A DNA stretch of 64,000 bases. Origin: Saccharothrix coeruleofusca. GTDB taxonomy: Bacteria > Actinomycetota > Actinomycetes > Mycobacteriales > Pseudonocardiaceae. Below are positions 15,138-24,197 of this stretch, in pieces (positions within the stretch are counted from its first letter, which is position 1; every line of letters starts with the position of its first letter). A program made the translations under genes and the position numbers. The stretch lies in contig NZ_BMRG01000020.1 in the NCBI RefSeq assembly GCF_014648515.1, positions 62,001-126,000 of the forward strand, in the 5' to 3' direction. The notes under the pieces were generated by a model, which worked only from the letters and a program-made list of their open reading frames with translations, had not been told where the DNA came from and did no database searches.

Positions 15138-16568
15138 GTGAGCAAGCCCCGCATCGCCAACGTCCTCGCAGGTCGCTACGCCTCCACCGAGCTGGTCACG
15201 CTGTGGTCGGCCGAGCACAAGATCGTGCTGGAGCGCCAGCTGTGGCTGGCGGTGCTGCGCGCGCAGGCCGAGCTGGGCGTGGACGTGCCCGAGGGGGCCG
15301 TCGCCGACTACGAGCGGGTGCTGGAGCGGGTCGACCTGGCCTCGATCGCCGAGCGCGAGCGGGTGACCCGGCACGACGTGAAGGCGCGCATCGAGGAGTT
15401 CAACGCGCTGGCCGGGCACGAGCACGTGCACAAGGGCATGACCTCGCGCGACCTGACCGAGAACGTGGAGCAGCTGCAGGTGCTGCGCTCGCTGGAGCAC
15501 GTGCGCGGCAAGGCGGCGGCGGTGCTGGCGCGGCTGGCCAGGCTGGCCGCCGAGCACACCGACCTGGTGATGGCGGGCCGCTCGCACAACGTGGCCGCGC
15601 AGGCCACCACCCTGGGCAAGCGCTTCGCCACCGCGGCCGACGAGCTGCTGGTGGCGTTCCGCCGGGTCGACGAGCTGATCGCGCGCTACCCGCTGCGCGG
15701 CGTCAAGGGGCCGGTGGGCACCGCCCAGGACATGCTGGACCTGCTGGGCGGCGACCGGGCCAAGCTGGTCGAGCTGGAGCACCGCGTGGCCGGGCACCTC
15801 GGCTTCGAGAAGGTGCTCACCAGCGTCGGGCAGGTCTACCCCAGGTCGCTGGACTTCGACGTGCTCTCCGCCCTGGTGCAGCTGGCCGCCGCGCCGTCGT
15901 CGCTGGCCAGGACCATCCGGCTGATGGCCGGGCACGAGCTGGTCACCGAGGGCTTCCAGCCCGGCCAGGTGGGGTCCAGCGCCATGCCGCACAAGATGAA
16001 CACCCGGTCCTGCGAGCGGGTCAACGGCTTCGCGGTGATCCTGCGCGGCTACCTGTCGATGGTCGGCGAGCTGGCGGGCGACCAGTGGAACGAGGGCGAC
16101 GTGTCCTGCTCGGTGGTGCGCCGGGTCGCGCTGCCGGACGCGTTCTTCGCGCTGGACGGGCTGCTGGAGACGTTCCTGACGGTGCTGGACGAGTTCGGCG
16201 CCTACCCGGCCGTGGTGGCCCGCGAGCTGGACCGGTACCTGCCGTTCCTGGCCACCACGAAGGTGCTGATGGCGGCCGTGCGGGCCGGGGTGGGGCGGGA
16301 GACCGCGCACGAGGCGATCAAGGAGCACGCGGTGGCCGTGGCGCTGGCCATGCGCGAGCAGGGCCTGGCCGAGAACGACCTGCTGGACCGCCTGGCCGCC
16401 GACCCGCGCATCCCGCTGGACCGCGCCGCCCTGGACGCCCTCCTCGCCGACCGCCTGTCCTTCACCGGCGTCGCCGCCGACCAGGTCGCCGCCGTCATCG
16501 CCGAGGTCGAGGACCTCCTCACCCACCACCCCACCGCCGCCACCTACACCCCCGCCCCCATCCTCTGA
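15138..16568 (+). CDS. purB: Adenylosuccinate lyase
   Basis: A 476-residue cytoplasmic lyase of the fumarase/aspartase superfamily, acting twice in purine synthesis (SAICAR to AICAR and adenylosuccinate to AMP, both releasing fumarate). Visible signatures are T-S-R-D-L-T-E-N near residue 112, the A-G-R-S-H-N-V-A-A-Q-A-T-T-L-G region, and the flexible loop signature G-S-S-A-M-P-H-K-M-N. The length is normal for the actinomycete form. GTG at 15138. It is not clustered with other pur genes. Its 3' side faces repeat element B. Confidence 0.93.
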   Translation: MSKPRIANVLAGRYASTELVTLWSAEHKIVLERQLWLAVLRAQAELGVDVPEGAVADYERVLERVDLASIAERERVTRHDVKARIEEFNALAGHEHVHKGMTSRDLTENVEQLQVLRSLEHVRGKAAAVLARLARLAAEHTDLVMAGRSHNVAAQATTLGKRFATAADELLVAFRRVDELIARYPLRGVKGPVGTAQDMLDLLGGDRAKLVELEHRVAGHLGFEKVLTSVGQVYPRSLDFDVLSALVQLAAAPSSLARTIRLMAGHELVTEGFQPGQVGSSAMPHKMNTRSCERVNGFAVILRGYLSMVGELAGDQWNEGDVSCSVVRRVALPDAFFALDGLLETFLTVLDEFGAYPAVVARELDRYLPFLATTKVLMAAVRAGVGRETAHEAIKEHAVAVALAMREQGLAENDLLDRLAADPRIPLDRAALDALLADRLSFTGVAADQVAAVIAEVEDLLTHHPTAATYTPAPIL

Positions 16569-16623
16569 CCCCCACCACGCCCGCCTCCGGTGTCACCTGG
16601 TTGCGGGCGTGTTGGGCGTGTCG

Positions 16624-16929
16624 CCCCCGCGAGTCGAACCTCCAGACACCACGAACTCAACATTCGCGCACCCAAGTCGCACTTCCGCGTCCCGCGCCGC
16701 GCTTCCGCCGCCCCTCGGGTAGTAGTTACCGGCCCCCGCGCGCCCCTCGGGTAGTACTTGCCGACGCACCAGGGGCGCGGAGCGGACCCGCCGGGAGCCG
16801 CCGGGAGCCGCCGTGAGTCGCCATCCTTGGCGACCTGCCGCGCGGCGAGCGCGCTTTTCAGCTCTCGACGACGAAGTCAGAGGTCCTGAGTGACGAACTC
16901 AGGGGTCCTGAGCGTTCGACTCGCGGGGG
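16624..16929 (-). repeat. MITE-like intergenic element, copy B
   Basis: A 306-bp non-coding element with perfect 16-bp terminal inverted repeats, CCCCCGCGAGTCGAAC at 16624-16639 and its complement at 16914-16929. It is the inverted counterpart of 234-553. It contains the paired 16-bp core at 16716-16731 and 16748-16763 and a short GCCGCCGGGA tandem near 16784-16815. It fills the gap between purB and the convergent lipoprotein gene (stop at 16935). No target duplication is obvious at the ends, and no ORF is credible. The rest of the 366-bp gap holds nothing else recognisable. Confidence 0.82.
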
Positions 16930-16934
16930 TGGGG

Positions 16935-17384
16935 TCAGGCGCGGGCCCAGCGGAGGCGGCCGAGGCGGGACTCCTGGCACACCAGCGGCCGACCGGCCGG
17001 GTCGGTCGCGGTGTCCCCCTGCTGCTTGCACGGGAAGCCCTCGATGGCGACCTGCCCCCGCGTGGGCTGGGTCGACGGGGGCGGCGGCTCGACGGCGGTC
17101 GGCTGCGCGGGCGCGGGCTGGACGGGCGGCGGTTGGTTGGTCGCCGCCGGGGGCGGGGGCGCGGTGGTGCCCGCGACGGTGGGTGGCGGCGTGGTCGGAG
17201 CGGGCCGCACCGAGATGTTCTCCACCGGGGGAACGGGCGCGCTGACCGTCGTCGTGACGGTCGTGGTGCTGGGCGCGGGGGGCGGTGCGGGCGACGCCTC
17301 GGGGCCGCCGCACGCGGTGGCCAGGAGCAGCACGAGCAGCCCGCCGCTGGCGGCGGGGGTCCAGAGCGCCTTCCGTTCGACCAC
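16935..17384 (-). CDS. Pro/Thr-rich lipoprotein
   Basis: A 149-residue predicted lipoprotein. GTG at 17384 opens a signal peptide with L-L-V-L-L-L-A-T-A-C, with the lipidated Cys near residue 25. A long Pro/Thr/Ala linker and a small C-terminal part with two Cys (F-P-C and L-V-C) follow. The linker is typical of cell-wall-spanning surface proteins. No family recognised. It is 66 nt downstream of the ABC transporter start cluster but in its own reading context; its 3' end nearly touches repeat B. Confidence 0.6.
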   Translation of the reverse strand: MVERKALWTPAASGGLLVLLLATACGGPEASPAPPPAPSTTTVTTTVSAPVPPVENISVRPAPTTPPPTVAGTTAPPPPAATNQPPPVQPAPAQPTAVEPPPPSTQPTRGQVAIEGFPCKQQGDTATDPAGRPLVCQESRLGRLRWARA

Positions 17385-17450
17385 GGGGTGCAGAGTAAGC
17401 GCCGCACCCCGGATACCCAAGCGCCCGACCGCCACCCGCAGCTCCCGCCC

Positions 17451-18196
<746 letters not shown>

Positions 18197-18200
<4 letters not shown>

Positions 18201-19051
18201 CGCGCCCCCTGCCGGTCGGCGACCCGCCGCGACAGCGCGTCGGCGAGCCTGCCCGACGGGATCGCCAGCAGCACGAACAGCAGCGCGGCGACCACGTACG
18301 GGGTGAAGTTGAACGACTGCGCCTGCTGGATCTGCGCCGCCCGCACCGCGTCCACCGCGCCCAGCACCGAGATCAGCCCGCAGTCCTTCTGCAGCGCCAC
18401 GAAGTCGTTGAGCAGCGCGGGCAGCACGCGCCGCACCGCCTGCGGCAGCACCACCAGCCGCATGGTCTTGCGGTAGCCCAGGCCCAGCGACCGCGCCGCG
18501 GCCACCTGGGAGGGGTGCACCGACTCGATGCCCGCGCGGAACACCTCGGCCACGTACGCGGTGTAGGTCAGCACCAGCGCGATGCCGCCGAGCACCACCG
18601 GGTCGTTGGGCACGCCGGTCAGCCGCAGGCCGGGCAGGCCGAAGCCGACCAGGTACAGCAGGATGATCAGCGGCAGGCCGCGGAACAGGTCGACGTAGCC
18701 GGTGGCCAGCGCCCGCACCGGGAACCACACCGGTCCGCGCAGCGTGCGCAGCGCCGCCACGCCCACCGCGAGCACCAGGATCAGGACTTCGCACACCACC
18801 AGCACGCGCAGGTTGAGCCACAGCCCGTCCAGCACGGCGGGCAGCGCGCGCCACGCCGTCGCGGGGTCGAAGAACGACTGGCGCACGCGCGGCCAGCCGG
18901 GTGAGCCGGTGACCGCCACCCACACCAGCGCGGCGAAGACGACCGTGGAGACCAGGGCGATCGCGGTGGACCGCCGGGATCGGGAACGCCGGTAGGCCAG
19001 CCGTTCCCGGTGCAGCTCGCTGACCACTCCGGCGCGGACCACCCCGGTCAC
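18197..19051 (-). CDS. Amino-acid ABC transporter permease
   Basis: A 284-residue inner-membrane permease with an N-terminal TM helix near residues 28-48 and a C-terminal block of about five helices. The EAA loop is A-A-A-R-S-L-G-L-G-Y-R-K-T-M-R-L-V-V-L-P-Q-A, the contact site for the ATPase. Its glutamate/glutamine-type architecture suits a polar amino acid. GTG at 19051 overlaps the stop of the binding protein (GTGA); a GTG at codon 4 or 9 would also be possible. Confidence 0.85.
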
Positions 19052-19902
19052 TTCAGCTCGGGCGCGGTGCCCGCGCCCGCCAGCCACTCCCGCTCCAGCT
19101 CGGCGAGCTTGCCGTTCTCCTTGAGCCGGGTGACCGCCAGCGACACGCAGCCGGTGAGCGGGCTGCCCTTGTCCAGCACGATGCCGAACTGCTCGGGCTT
19201 GCCGTCGCCGGGCGGGATCTGGCCGACGATCTTGCCGCCCTCCAGCTCGGCGGAGGTGATGAAGAACGCCGTCGGCAGGTCCACCACCAGCGCGTCGACC
19301 TGGCCCGCCCGCAGCGCGGCCTTGGCGTCGTCGTTGGTGTTGTAGACCGCCACGGGCTGCTCGGGCTGCAGCCGCTGCGCGGCGTTGTAGCTGGTGGTGC
19401 CCACCTGGGCGCCGACCTTGACCTTGCGCAGGTCGGCCAGCGTGGTCGCGGTCGCCGCCTTGGACGAGGCCAGGGTGACCACCGCCTGGCCCACGTCGTA
19501 GTAGGGCGCGGAGAAGTCGACCGCCTGCTTGCGCTCCTCGGTGATGGAGAACTCGTTGAGGTCGAGGTCGTAGGACTTCCGGCCGGGCTGGATGGCGGCG
19601 TTGAACGGCACGCGCGTCCACGTCACGTCTTCCTTGGCGTAGCCCAGTTCCCCGGCCACCGCGTAGGCCACGGCGGACTCGAAGCCCTTGCCGTTGGACG
19701 GGTCGTCGTCCACGAACCACGGCTCGTACACGGGCTGGTCGGTGCCGAAGGTGAGCTTGCCCGGCTGCAGGGTCTTCAGCTCCGCCTTGGTGCACGCGGC
19801 GCCGTCGACCTGGTTCGGCGCGGGCTGCTGGGGCTGGTCCGCGGGCGCGCAGGCGCTGGCGGCGAACGCGGTGGCGGTGAGGATCAGAGCGGCGGAACGC
19901 AT
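19048..19902 (-). CDS. Extracellular solute-binding lipoprotein, family 3 (amino acid)
   Basis: A 284-residue lipoprotein with a signal peptide ending A-A-S-A-C and a family 3 binding fold. The signature region reads G-K-L-T-F-G-T-D-Q-P-V-Y-E-P-W-F-V-D, then G-F-E-S-A-V-A-Y-A-V-A. It should capture a polar amino acid and hand it to the permease; the ligand is not predictable. ATG at 19902. It heads a three-gene minus-strand operon and is divergent from purC, with 61 nt between the starts. Confidence 0.88.
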   Translation of the reverse strand: MRSAALILTATAFAASACAPADQPQQPAPNQVDGAACTKAELKTLQPGKLTFGTDQPVYEPWFVDDDPSNGKGFESAVAYAVAGELGYAKEDVTWTRVPFNAAIQPGRKSYDLDLNEFSITEERKQAVDFSAPYYDVGQAVVTLASSKAATATTLADLRKVKVGAQVGTTSYNAAQRLQPEQPVAVYNTNDDAKAALRAGQVDALVVDLPTAFFITSAELEGGKIVGQIPPGDGKPEQFGIVLDKGSPLTGCVSLAVTRLKENGKLAELEREWLAGAGTAPELK

Positions 19903-19951
19903 GGCGCAATCTTGCCCCGGGCGGCGAGCCGTGCCCATGAGCTGGGACAAG

Positions 19952-19957
19952 TAGGCT
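19952..19957 (+). promoter_or_regulatory. -10 element of apparently leaderless purC
   Basis: TAGGCT lies 6 nt before GTG 19964 with no ribosome site between, within the short divergent gap to the amino-acid transporter operon. Confidence 0.5.
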
Positions 19958-19963
19958 GCGCGC

Positions 19964-20848
19964 GTGCCTGAGCTCGCTGATTACCCCGTGGTCGCCACCG
20001 GCAAGGTCCGCTCGGTCCACGCGGTCGACGACGACCTGCTGCTGTTCGTGGCGTCGGACCGGATCTCCGCCTACGACCACGTGCTGAGCACGCCCATCCC
20101 GGACAAGGGGCGGGTGCTCACCGCGATGAGCGTGTTCTGGTTCGAGCGGTTCGCCGACCTGGTGCCCAACCACCTGGTGGCCTGGGACGACCCGCGCATC
20201 CCGGCGTCGGTGCGGGGGCGGGCGCTGCTGGTGCGGCGGCTGGAGATGCTGCCGGTGGAGTGCGTCGCGCGCGGCTACCTGACCGGGTCGGGCATGGCCG
20301 AGTACCGGGAGACCGGGGCGGTGTGCGGGGTCCGGCTGCCCGAGGGCCTGGTGGAGGCGTCCGAGCTGGAGTCCCCGATCTTCACCCCCGCCACCAAGGC
20401 GGAGATCGGCGCGCACGACGAGAACGTCAGCTTCGAGCACGTCCAGGCGCAGGTCGGCGAGGAGCTGGCCGCCGCGCTGCGCGAGGCCACGCTGCGGGTG
20501 TACTCGGCGGGGCGCGAGTTCGCCCGGTCGCGCGGGGTGATCCTGGCCGACACCAAGTTCGAGTTCGGCCTTGGCCCGGACGGCGAGCTGGTGCTGGGCG
20601 ACGAGGTGCTCACGCCGGACTCGTCCCGCTACTGGCCCGCCGAGGGCTACCGGGCCGGGCACGTGCAGCCGTCGTTCGACAAGCAGTTCGTGCGCGACTG
20701 GCTGACCTCGCCCGCCTCCGGCTGGGACCGCGCGGGCGACACCCCGCCCCCGCCGCTGCCCGACGACGTGGTGGCCGCGACCAGGGCGCGCTACGTCGAG
20801 GCGTACGAGCGGATCACCGGCCTGTCGTTCGCGGACTGGATCGCCTAG
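19964..20848 (+). CDS. purC: SAICAR synthase (phosphoribosylaminoimidazole-succinocarboxamide synthase)
   Basis: A 294-residue enzyme that joins CAIR and aspartate with ATP in purine synthesis. Signatures are G-K-V-R-S-V-H near residue 12, S-D-R-I-S-A-Y-D-H (family signature 1), [13 protein letters not shown] and L-A-D-T-K-F-E-F-G (family signature 2). The length matches the longer actinomycete and fungal-like type rather than the 240-residue enterobacterial form. Monocistronic or leading into the next gene 75 nt on. Confidence 0.93.
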   Translation: MPELADYPVVATGKVRSVHAVDDDLLLFVASDRISAYDHVLSTPIPDKGRVLTAMSVFWFERFADLVPNHLVAWDDPRIPASVRGRALLVRRLEMLPVECVARGYLTGSGMAEYRETGAVCGVRLPEGLVEASELESPIFTPATKAEIGAHDENVSFEHVQAQVGEELAAALREATLRVYSAGREFARSRGVILADTKFEFGLGPDGELVLGDEVLTPDSSRYWPAEGYRAGHVQPSFDKQFVRDWLTSPASGWDRAGDTPPPPLPDDVVAATRARYVEAYERITGLSFADWIA

Positions 20849-20923
20849 GGAATTCGCCAGGTCCGCACCGGGGAGCCACCTGGCCGTCAGCTCGACGACA
20901 CCGCGGTGCGGCGCACTGGTGGC

Positions 20924-21613
20924 ATGGCTGCGCGCCTCGTGGTCTCGCTGTCCGGCATCGGGCCGAGCACGCTCGCCCGGTGCGTCGAGCTGGCCGCCGA
21001 CCTGGACCGCCGGTCGGTGCCGCTGTCGCTGCTGCTGGCGCCGCGCCGGGCGGTGGAGGGGGAGGCGCTGGACTGGGTGCGGCTGCGGCTGCGCGCAGGC
21101 GACGCGCTGGTCCAGCACGGCAGCGACCTGCGGGCCGACCCGTTCTCACCGCGCAGGCGGGCCGAGTTCGCCGCGCTGCCCGCGCACGAGGCCGGGTTGC
21201 GGCTGATCGCGGCGCGGGCGGCGTTCGCCCGGCTCGGCCTGGCGACCGACCTGTTCGCGCCGCCCGGCTGGGCGGTCTCGGCGGGCGCGCTGGTGGCGCT
21301 GGCCCGGCACCGGTTCGCGCTGTGCGCGGACGCGGCGGGCGTGCGCGACCTGCGCACCGGCGGGGTGCTGCCGGGGCGGGTGCGCCGGGTCGGCGGCGAC
21401 CACTGGCGGTACCTGCTGGGCGTGCGGCGGGCGCTGCGCCGGGGCGCGCTGGTCCGGGTCGCGGTCGACGCCGCCGACCTGGACCGCCTCGGCCCCCGGC
21501 AGGCGGTCCTGGACGCGGTCGACCTGGCGCTGGCGCACGCCGCCGAGCCCACCACCTACCGCCTGCTGCTTGCGGTCACAGCTCGATCGACTCACCGCGC
21601 GGCAGCACCCTGA
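20924..21613 (+). CDS. Polysaccharide deacetylase-like protein (DUF2334-like)
   Basis: A 229-residue protein with a divergent NodB/DUF2334-type barrel pattern: strands with L-V-V-S-L-S-G-I, P-L-S-L-L-L-A-P, then Q-H-G-S-D-L, a K- or R-rich middle and a F-A-P-P-G-W-A-V-S motif. A strict metal triad (D-x-x-x-H) is not evident, so activity is uncertain. ATG at 20924. The last 38 nt overlap the convergent MBL-fold gene, so the extreme C-terminus (A-R-S-T-H-R) may be non-conserved. Family assignment is tentative. Confidence 0.55.
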   Translation: MAARLVVSLSGIGPSTLARCVELAADLDRRSVPLSLLLAPRRAVEGEALDWVRLRLRAGDALVQHGSDLRADPFSPRRRAEFAALPAHEAGLRLIAARAAFARLGLATDLFAPPGWAVSAGALVALARHRFALCADAAGVRDLRTGGVLPGRVRRVGGDHWRYLLGVRRALRRGALVRVAVDAADLDRLGPRQAVLDAVDLALAHAAEPTTYRLLLAVTARSTHRAAAP

Positions 21614-22205
21614 ACTCCACGCCCTCCGGCGCGGTGCCCGCCAGCACGCGGTAGTGCAGCTCCGGCACCGCCAGCACGGCCTCGTGGATGGGGATGGCCA
21701 CGCGCGGGCCGACCGCCGCGAGGAAGTCCGCGCCCTCCGACACCTTCATCCACGGCCCGGCGGCGGGCAGGCCCAGCACGTTGATTCGCTGCTCGGGCAC
21801 GGCCAGCGAGTCGCCGGGGTGGTAGAACGCGCCGTGGTCGACCAGGTAGCCGACGTTGGGCGGCACCGGAACGGCCGGGTGGATGGGCGCGTGGTCGGCG
21901 GCGAGCACGTGCACGGTCGCGCCCGCCAGCTCCAGCACGTCGCCCGGCCGCGCCACCAGCGGGCCCAGGTCCTCGTGCGGCTCCGCCGAGCCGTGGTCGA
22001 GCACCAGCCGCGCGCCGGGGTTGGCCGCCAGCAGCGCGGGCAGGCGCTCGGGGTCGAGGTGGTCCGGGTGCTGGTGGGTGACCAGCACCGCGTCCAGCTC
22101 CTCCACCACCTCGAAGCCGGAGGAGTACCCGCCGGGGTCGAACAGCAGGCGTGCCGAGCCGGTGTCCACCAGGAGGCACGAGTGCCCGAAGTGCGTTATC
22201 CGCAT
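21576..22205 (-). CDS. Metallo-beta-lactamase-fold metallohydrolase
   Basis: A 209-residue MBL-fold protein of the UlaG/YfiT-like group. It starts with M-R-I-T-H-F-G-H-S-C and carries the metal motif T-H-Q-H-P-D-H-L-D near residue 63, a later D-H in A-A-D-H-A, a Y-H-P-G-D-S strand and P-I-H-E near the end. It probably hydrolyses a small ester, lactone or phosphodiester; the substrate is unknown. It overlaps the convergent deacetylase-like gene at the 3' end. The start ATG is at 22205. Confidence 0.85.
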   Translation of the reverse strand: MRITHFGHSCLLVDTGSARLLFDPGGYSSGFEVVEELDAVLVTHQHPDHLDPERLPALLAANPGARLVLDHGSAEPHEDLGPLVARPGDVLELAGATVHVLAADHAPIHPAVPVPPNVGYLVDHGAFYHPGDSLAVPEQRINVLGLPAAGPWMKVSEGADFLAAVGPRVAIPIHEAVLAVPELHYRVLAGTAPEGVEFRVLPRGESIEL

Positions 22206-22304
22206 GGTCGGAGTTCTACGCCCGTGCGGGCGAGCCGCAACACGGGCTCAGCCCATCGCGGCGTGGCCGCGCGGCAGCCACAGCGGCAGCCACAGCGGCA
22301 GCGA

Positions 22305-22403
22305 CTACGGCCCCGACCACGGGCTGACGCCGTGGCGCGCCAGCACCTCGACCGCCACCGCCTTGCCGAGGAAGACCGTCCCGCCCAGCACCGGGGTCCG
22401 CAT
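22305..22403 (-). pseudogene. N-terminal remnant of NAD-dependent epimerase/dehydratase
   Basis: ATG at 22403 begins a 32-codon frame whose product starts M-R-T-P-V-L-G-G-T-V-F-L-G-K-A-V-A. This is the Rossmann start of the NAD(P)-dependent sugar epimerase-like family (G-G-T-x-F-L-G). The frame then stops, and nothing further of the enzyme is present. The surrounding gap 22206-22517 otherwise holds only a short CAGCGGCAGCCA tandem near 22275-22302. It looks like the stump left when the rest of the gene was lost, perhaps when the neighbouring DUF3800-like gene arrived. Confidence 0.5.
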
Positions 22404-22517
22404 GACCCCGCCCTGCGGGCCGTCGCGAGGTCCCGCCACCACGTCAGCCGATGGTGAACACCGCCCGATCGTGGGTATCAAGTTCGGGGGGAACGGCGTG
22501 GTGCCGATTGACCACGT

Positions 22518-23060
22518 GTGAGTACCCACGCGTTTGTCGACGAGTCGATCCGCAACGGCACCTACTTGCTGGCCGCGGCGATCGTCGACCCGAAGGATCT
22601 GGCACTCCTTCGCGGCGCACTGCGCACGCTGCTGCTGCCGGGACAAGCCGAACTGCACTTCAAGAAGGAAACGCCCGCCCGCAGGCGGTTGATCATGGCG
22701 AGGTTGTGCGCCGAGGGTGCGCGCGTGCGCATCTACCGGCGAACCTGCGGCAAGCACAGCGAAGTCGCTCGGCAGGAGTGCCTGGCGGCGTTGACCCGTG
22801 ACCTGCTCGACTCGGGTGCCGTGCGATTGGTGCTCGACACCAGGGAGGACCGTGACATCAACGACGTGCACACCATTCGCACGGCGCTGGGCAAGCTGCC
22901 GAAGGAATCGCAGATGACCTACGAGCACATGGTCAGCACGCAGGAGCGACTGCTGTGGATCGCCGACGCGGTCGCGTGGTCCTACGGAGCCGGAGGGGAC
23001 TGGCTGCGGCGTGCTCAGCGGGTGATCGCCGATGTGGTCGACCTGGACGACTGGTCCTAG
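22518..23060 (+). CDS. DUF3800-like protein
   Basis: A 180-residue protein that starts H-A-F-V-D-E-S-I-R-N-G-T-Y and has L-H-F-K-K-E near residue 50, R-L-V-L-D-T-R near 113 and W-I-A-D-A-V-A-W near 152. The D-E-S opening and spaced acidic residues resemble DUF3800, a putative RNase H-like nuclease family often found near mobile or defence genes. GTG at 22518, no good ribosome site. Third-position GC is lower than in the pur genes on either side and it abuts an epimerase stump, so acquisition by transfer is plausible. Function not proven. Confidence 0.55.
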   Translation: MSTHAFVDESIRNGTYLLAAAIVDPKDLALLRGALRTLLLPGQAELHFKKETPARRRLIMARLCAEGARVRIYRRTCGKHSEVARQECLAALTRDLLDSGAVRLVLDTREDRDINDVHTIRTALGKLPKESQMTYEHMVSTQERLLWIADAVAWSYGAGGDWLRRAQRVIADVVDLDDWS

Positions 23061-23070
23061 AAAGCGCGAA

Positions 23071-23104
23071 ACCCAGCCGTCGACCGTCCGGACGTTGGCT
23101 GGGT
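23071..23104 (+). terminator. Hairpin terminator after DUF3800-like gene
   Basis: ACCCAGCC at 23071 pairs with GGCTGGGT ending at 23104, and GTC/GAC pairing continues inside. It starts 11 nt after the stop. There is no T tract, which is usual for actinomycete terminators. Confidence 0.6.
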
Positions 23105-23242
23105 CCACTTCCTCGGCCTACGGGGCCTTGGCAAGACTTACTCTAACAAAACCCCTCCCCGGACCACCTCCTCACGATCGGGTGATTTCCGGTGAACGTG
23201 GGCCGCCCCACACCTGTGAAGTTGATGAACACCCAGCTCAGG

Positions 23243-23248
23243 TAGGCT
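23243..23248 (+). promoter_or_regulatory. Candidate -10 for purSQL operon
   Basis: TAGGCT lies 41 nt before the purS start, with TTGATG at 23222-23227 as a weak -35 (15-bp spacing). A ribosome-like TTGGAG stands about 12 nt before GTG 23290. Candidate only. Confidence 0.35.
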
Positions 23249-23289
23249 TCGGCAGTACCGCCAGCCCTCCTACCTTGGAGCAGCCTGTC

Positions 23290-23529
23290 GTGGCCCGAGT
23301 CGTCGTCGACGTCATGCCGAAGCCCGAGATCCTCGACCCGCAAGGACAGGCGGTGGCCAACGCGCTGCCCCGCCTCGGCTTTGCCGGTGTCACCAGCGTC
23401 CGCCAGGGCAAGCACTTCGAGCTGGAGGTCGCCGACGACGTCGACGACGCCACGCTCGCCAAGATCGCGGAGAACTTCCTCGCCAACCCGGTCATCGAGG
23501 ACTGGGTGGTTCGGCGGGTGGAGGCATGA
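23290..23529 (+). CDS. purS: Phosphoribosylformylglycinamidine synthase subunit PurS
   Basis: A 79-residue subunit that bridges PurQ and PurL in the FGAM synthase complex and helps pass ammonia between them. The pattern [16 protein letters not shown] at the start and G-K-H-F-E-L-E-V in the middle is diagnostic. GTG at 23290; the stop overlaps purQ by 4 nt. Presence of purS marks the three-subunit FGAM synthase of Gram-positives rather than the single large PurL of enterobacteria. Confidence 0.93.
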   Translation: MARVVVDVMPKPEILDPQGQAVANALPRLGFAGVTSVRQGKHFELEVADDVDDATLAKIAENFLANPVIEDWVVRRVEA

Positions 23530-24197
23530 GGGTCGGGGTCATCACCTTCCCCGGCACGCTCGACGACGTCGACGCGTCGCGCGCGGTGGCCTACGCGGGC
23601 GGTGAGGCGGTCGCCCTCTGGCACGCCGACGCCGACCTCAAGGGCGTGGACGCGGTCGTCGTGCCCGGCGGCTTCTCCTACGGCGACTACCTGCGCGCGG
23701 GCGCCATCGCCCGGTTCGCGCCGGTCATGGGCGAGGTCGTGGAGGCGGCCAAGCGGGGGATGCCGGTGCTGGGCATCTGCAACGGCTTCCAGATCCTGTG
23801 CGAGGCGCACCTGCTGCCCGGCGCGCTGACCCGCAACGACAAGCTGCACTTCGTGTGCCGCGACCAGTGGCTCAAGGTCGAGAACAACGAGACCGCGTGG
23901 ACCACGCGCTACGACGAGGGCGCGGAGATCCTGGTGCCGCTCAAGTCCGGTGAGGGCGGCTACCAGGCCGACCAGGCCACCCTGGACGAGCTGGAGGGCG
24001 AGGGCCGGGTGGTGTTCCGCTACGCGGGCGGCAACCCCAACGGCTCGCGCAACGACATCGCGGGCATCACCAGCGCCAACGGCCGGGTGGTCGGGCTCAT
24101 GCCGCACCCCGAGCACGCCATCGACGCCCTGACCGGGCCCAGCGACGACGGCCTCGGCATCTTCCTGTCCCTGCTGGACGCGGTGGTGAGCGCGTGA
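23526..24197 (+). CDS. purQ: FGAM synthase glutaminase subunit PurQ
   Basis: A 223-residue class I glutamine amidotransferase that supplies ammonia to PurL. The nucleophile is in [11 protein letters not shown], the oxyanion strand is [13 protein letters not shown], and the catalytic His/Glu pair lies in M-P-H-P-E-H-A near residue 195. ATG overlaps the purS stop, and the stop overlaps purL (GTGA), so all three are translationally coupled. Confidence 0.94.
   Translation: MRVGVITFPGTLDDVDASRAVAYAGGEAVALWHADADLKGVDAVVVPGGFSYGDYLRAGAIARFAPVMGEVVEAAKRGMPVLGICNGFQILCEAHLLPGALTRNDKLHFVCRDQWLKVENNETAWTTRYDEGAEILVPLKSGEGGYQADQATLDELEGEGRVVFRYAGGNPNGSRNDIAGITSANGRVVGLMPHPEHAIDALTGPSDDGLGIFLSLLDAVVSA

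Noticed and set aside
15006-16529. 507-codon antisense frame over purB
   Set aside because: Same GC-bias artefact; no ribosome site and no recognisable fold.
16624-16929. Element B as a small RNA gene
   Set aside because: No promoter, and the terminal inverted repeats and second copy fit a mobile-type repeat better; expression data could reopen this.
22305-23108. 267-codon minus-strand frame through the DUF3800-like gene
   Set aside because: Only its last 32 codons look like a protein family; the rest is antisense to the DUF3800-like gene.
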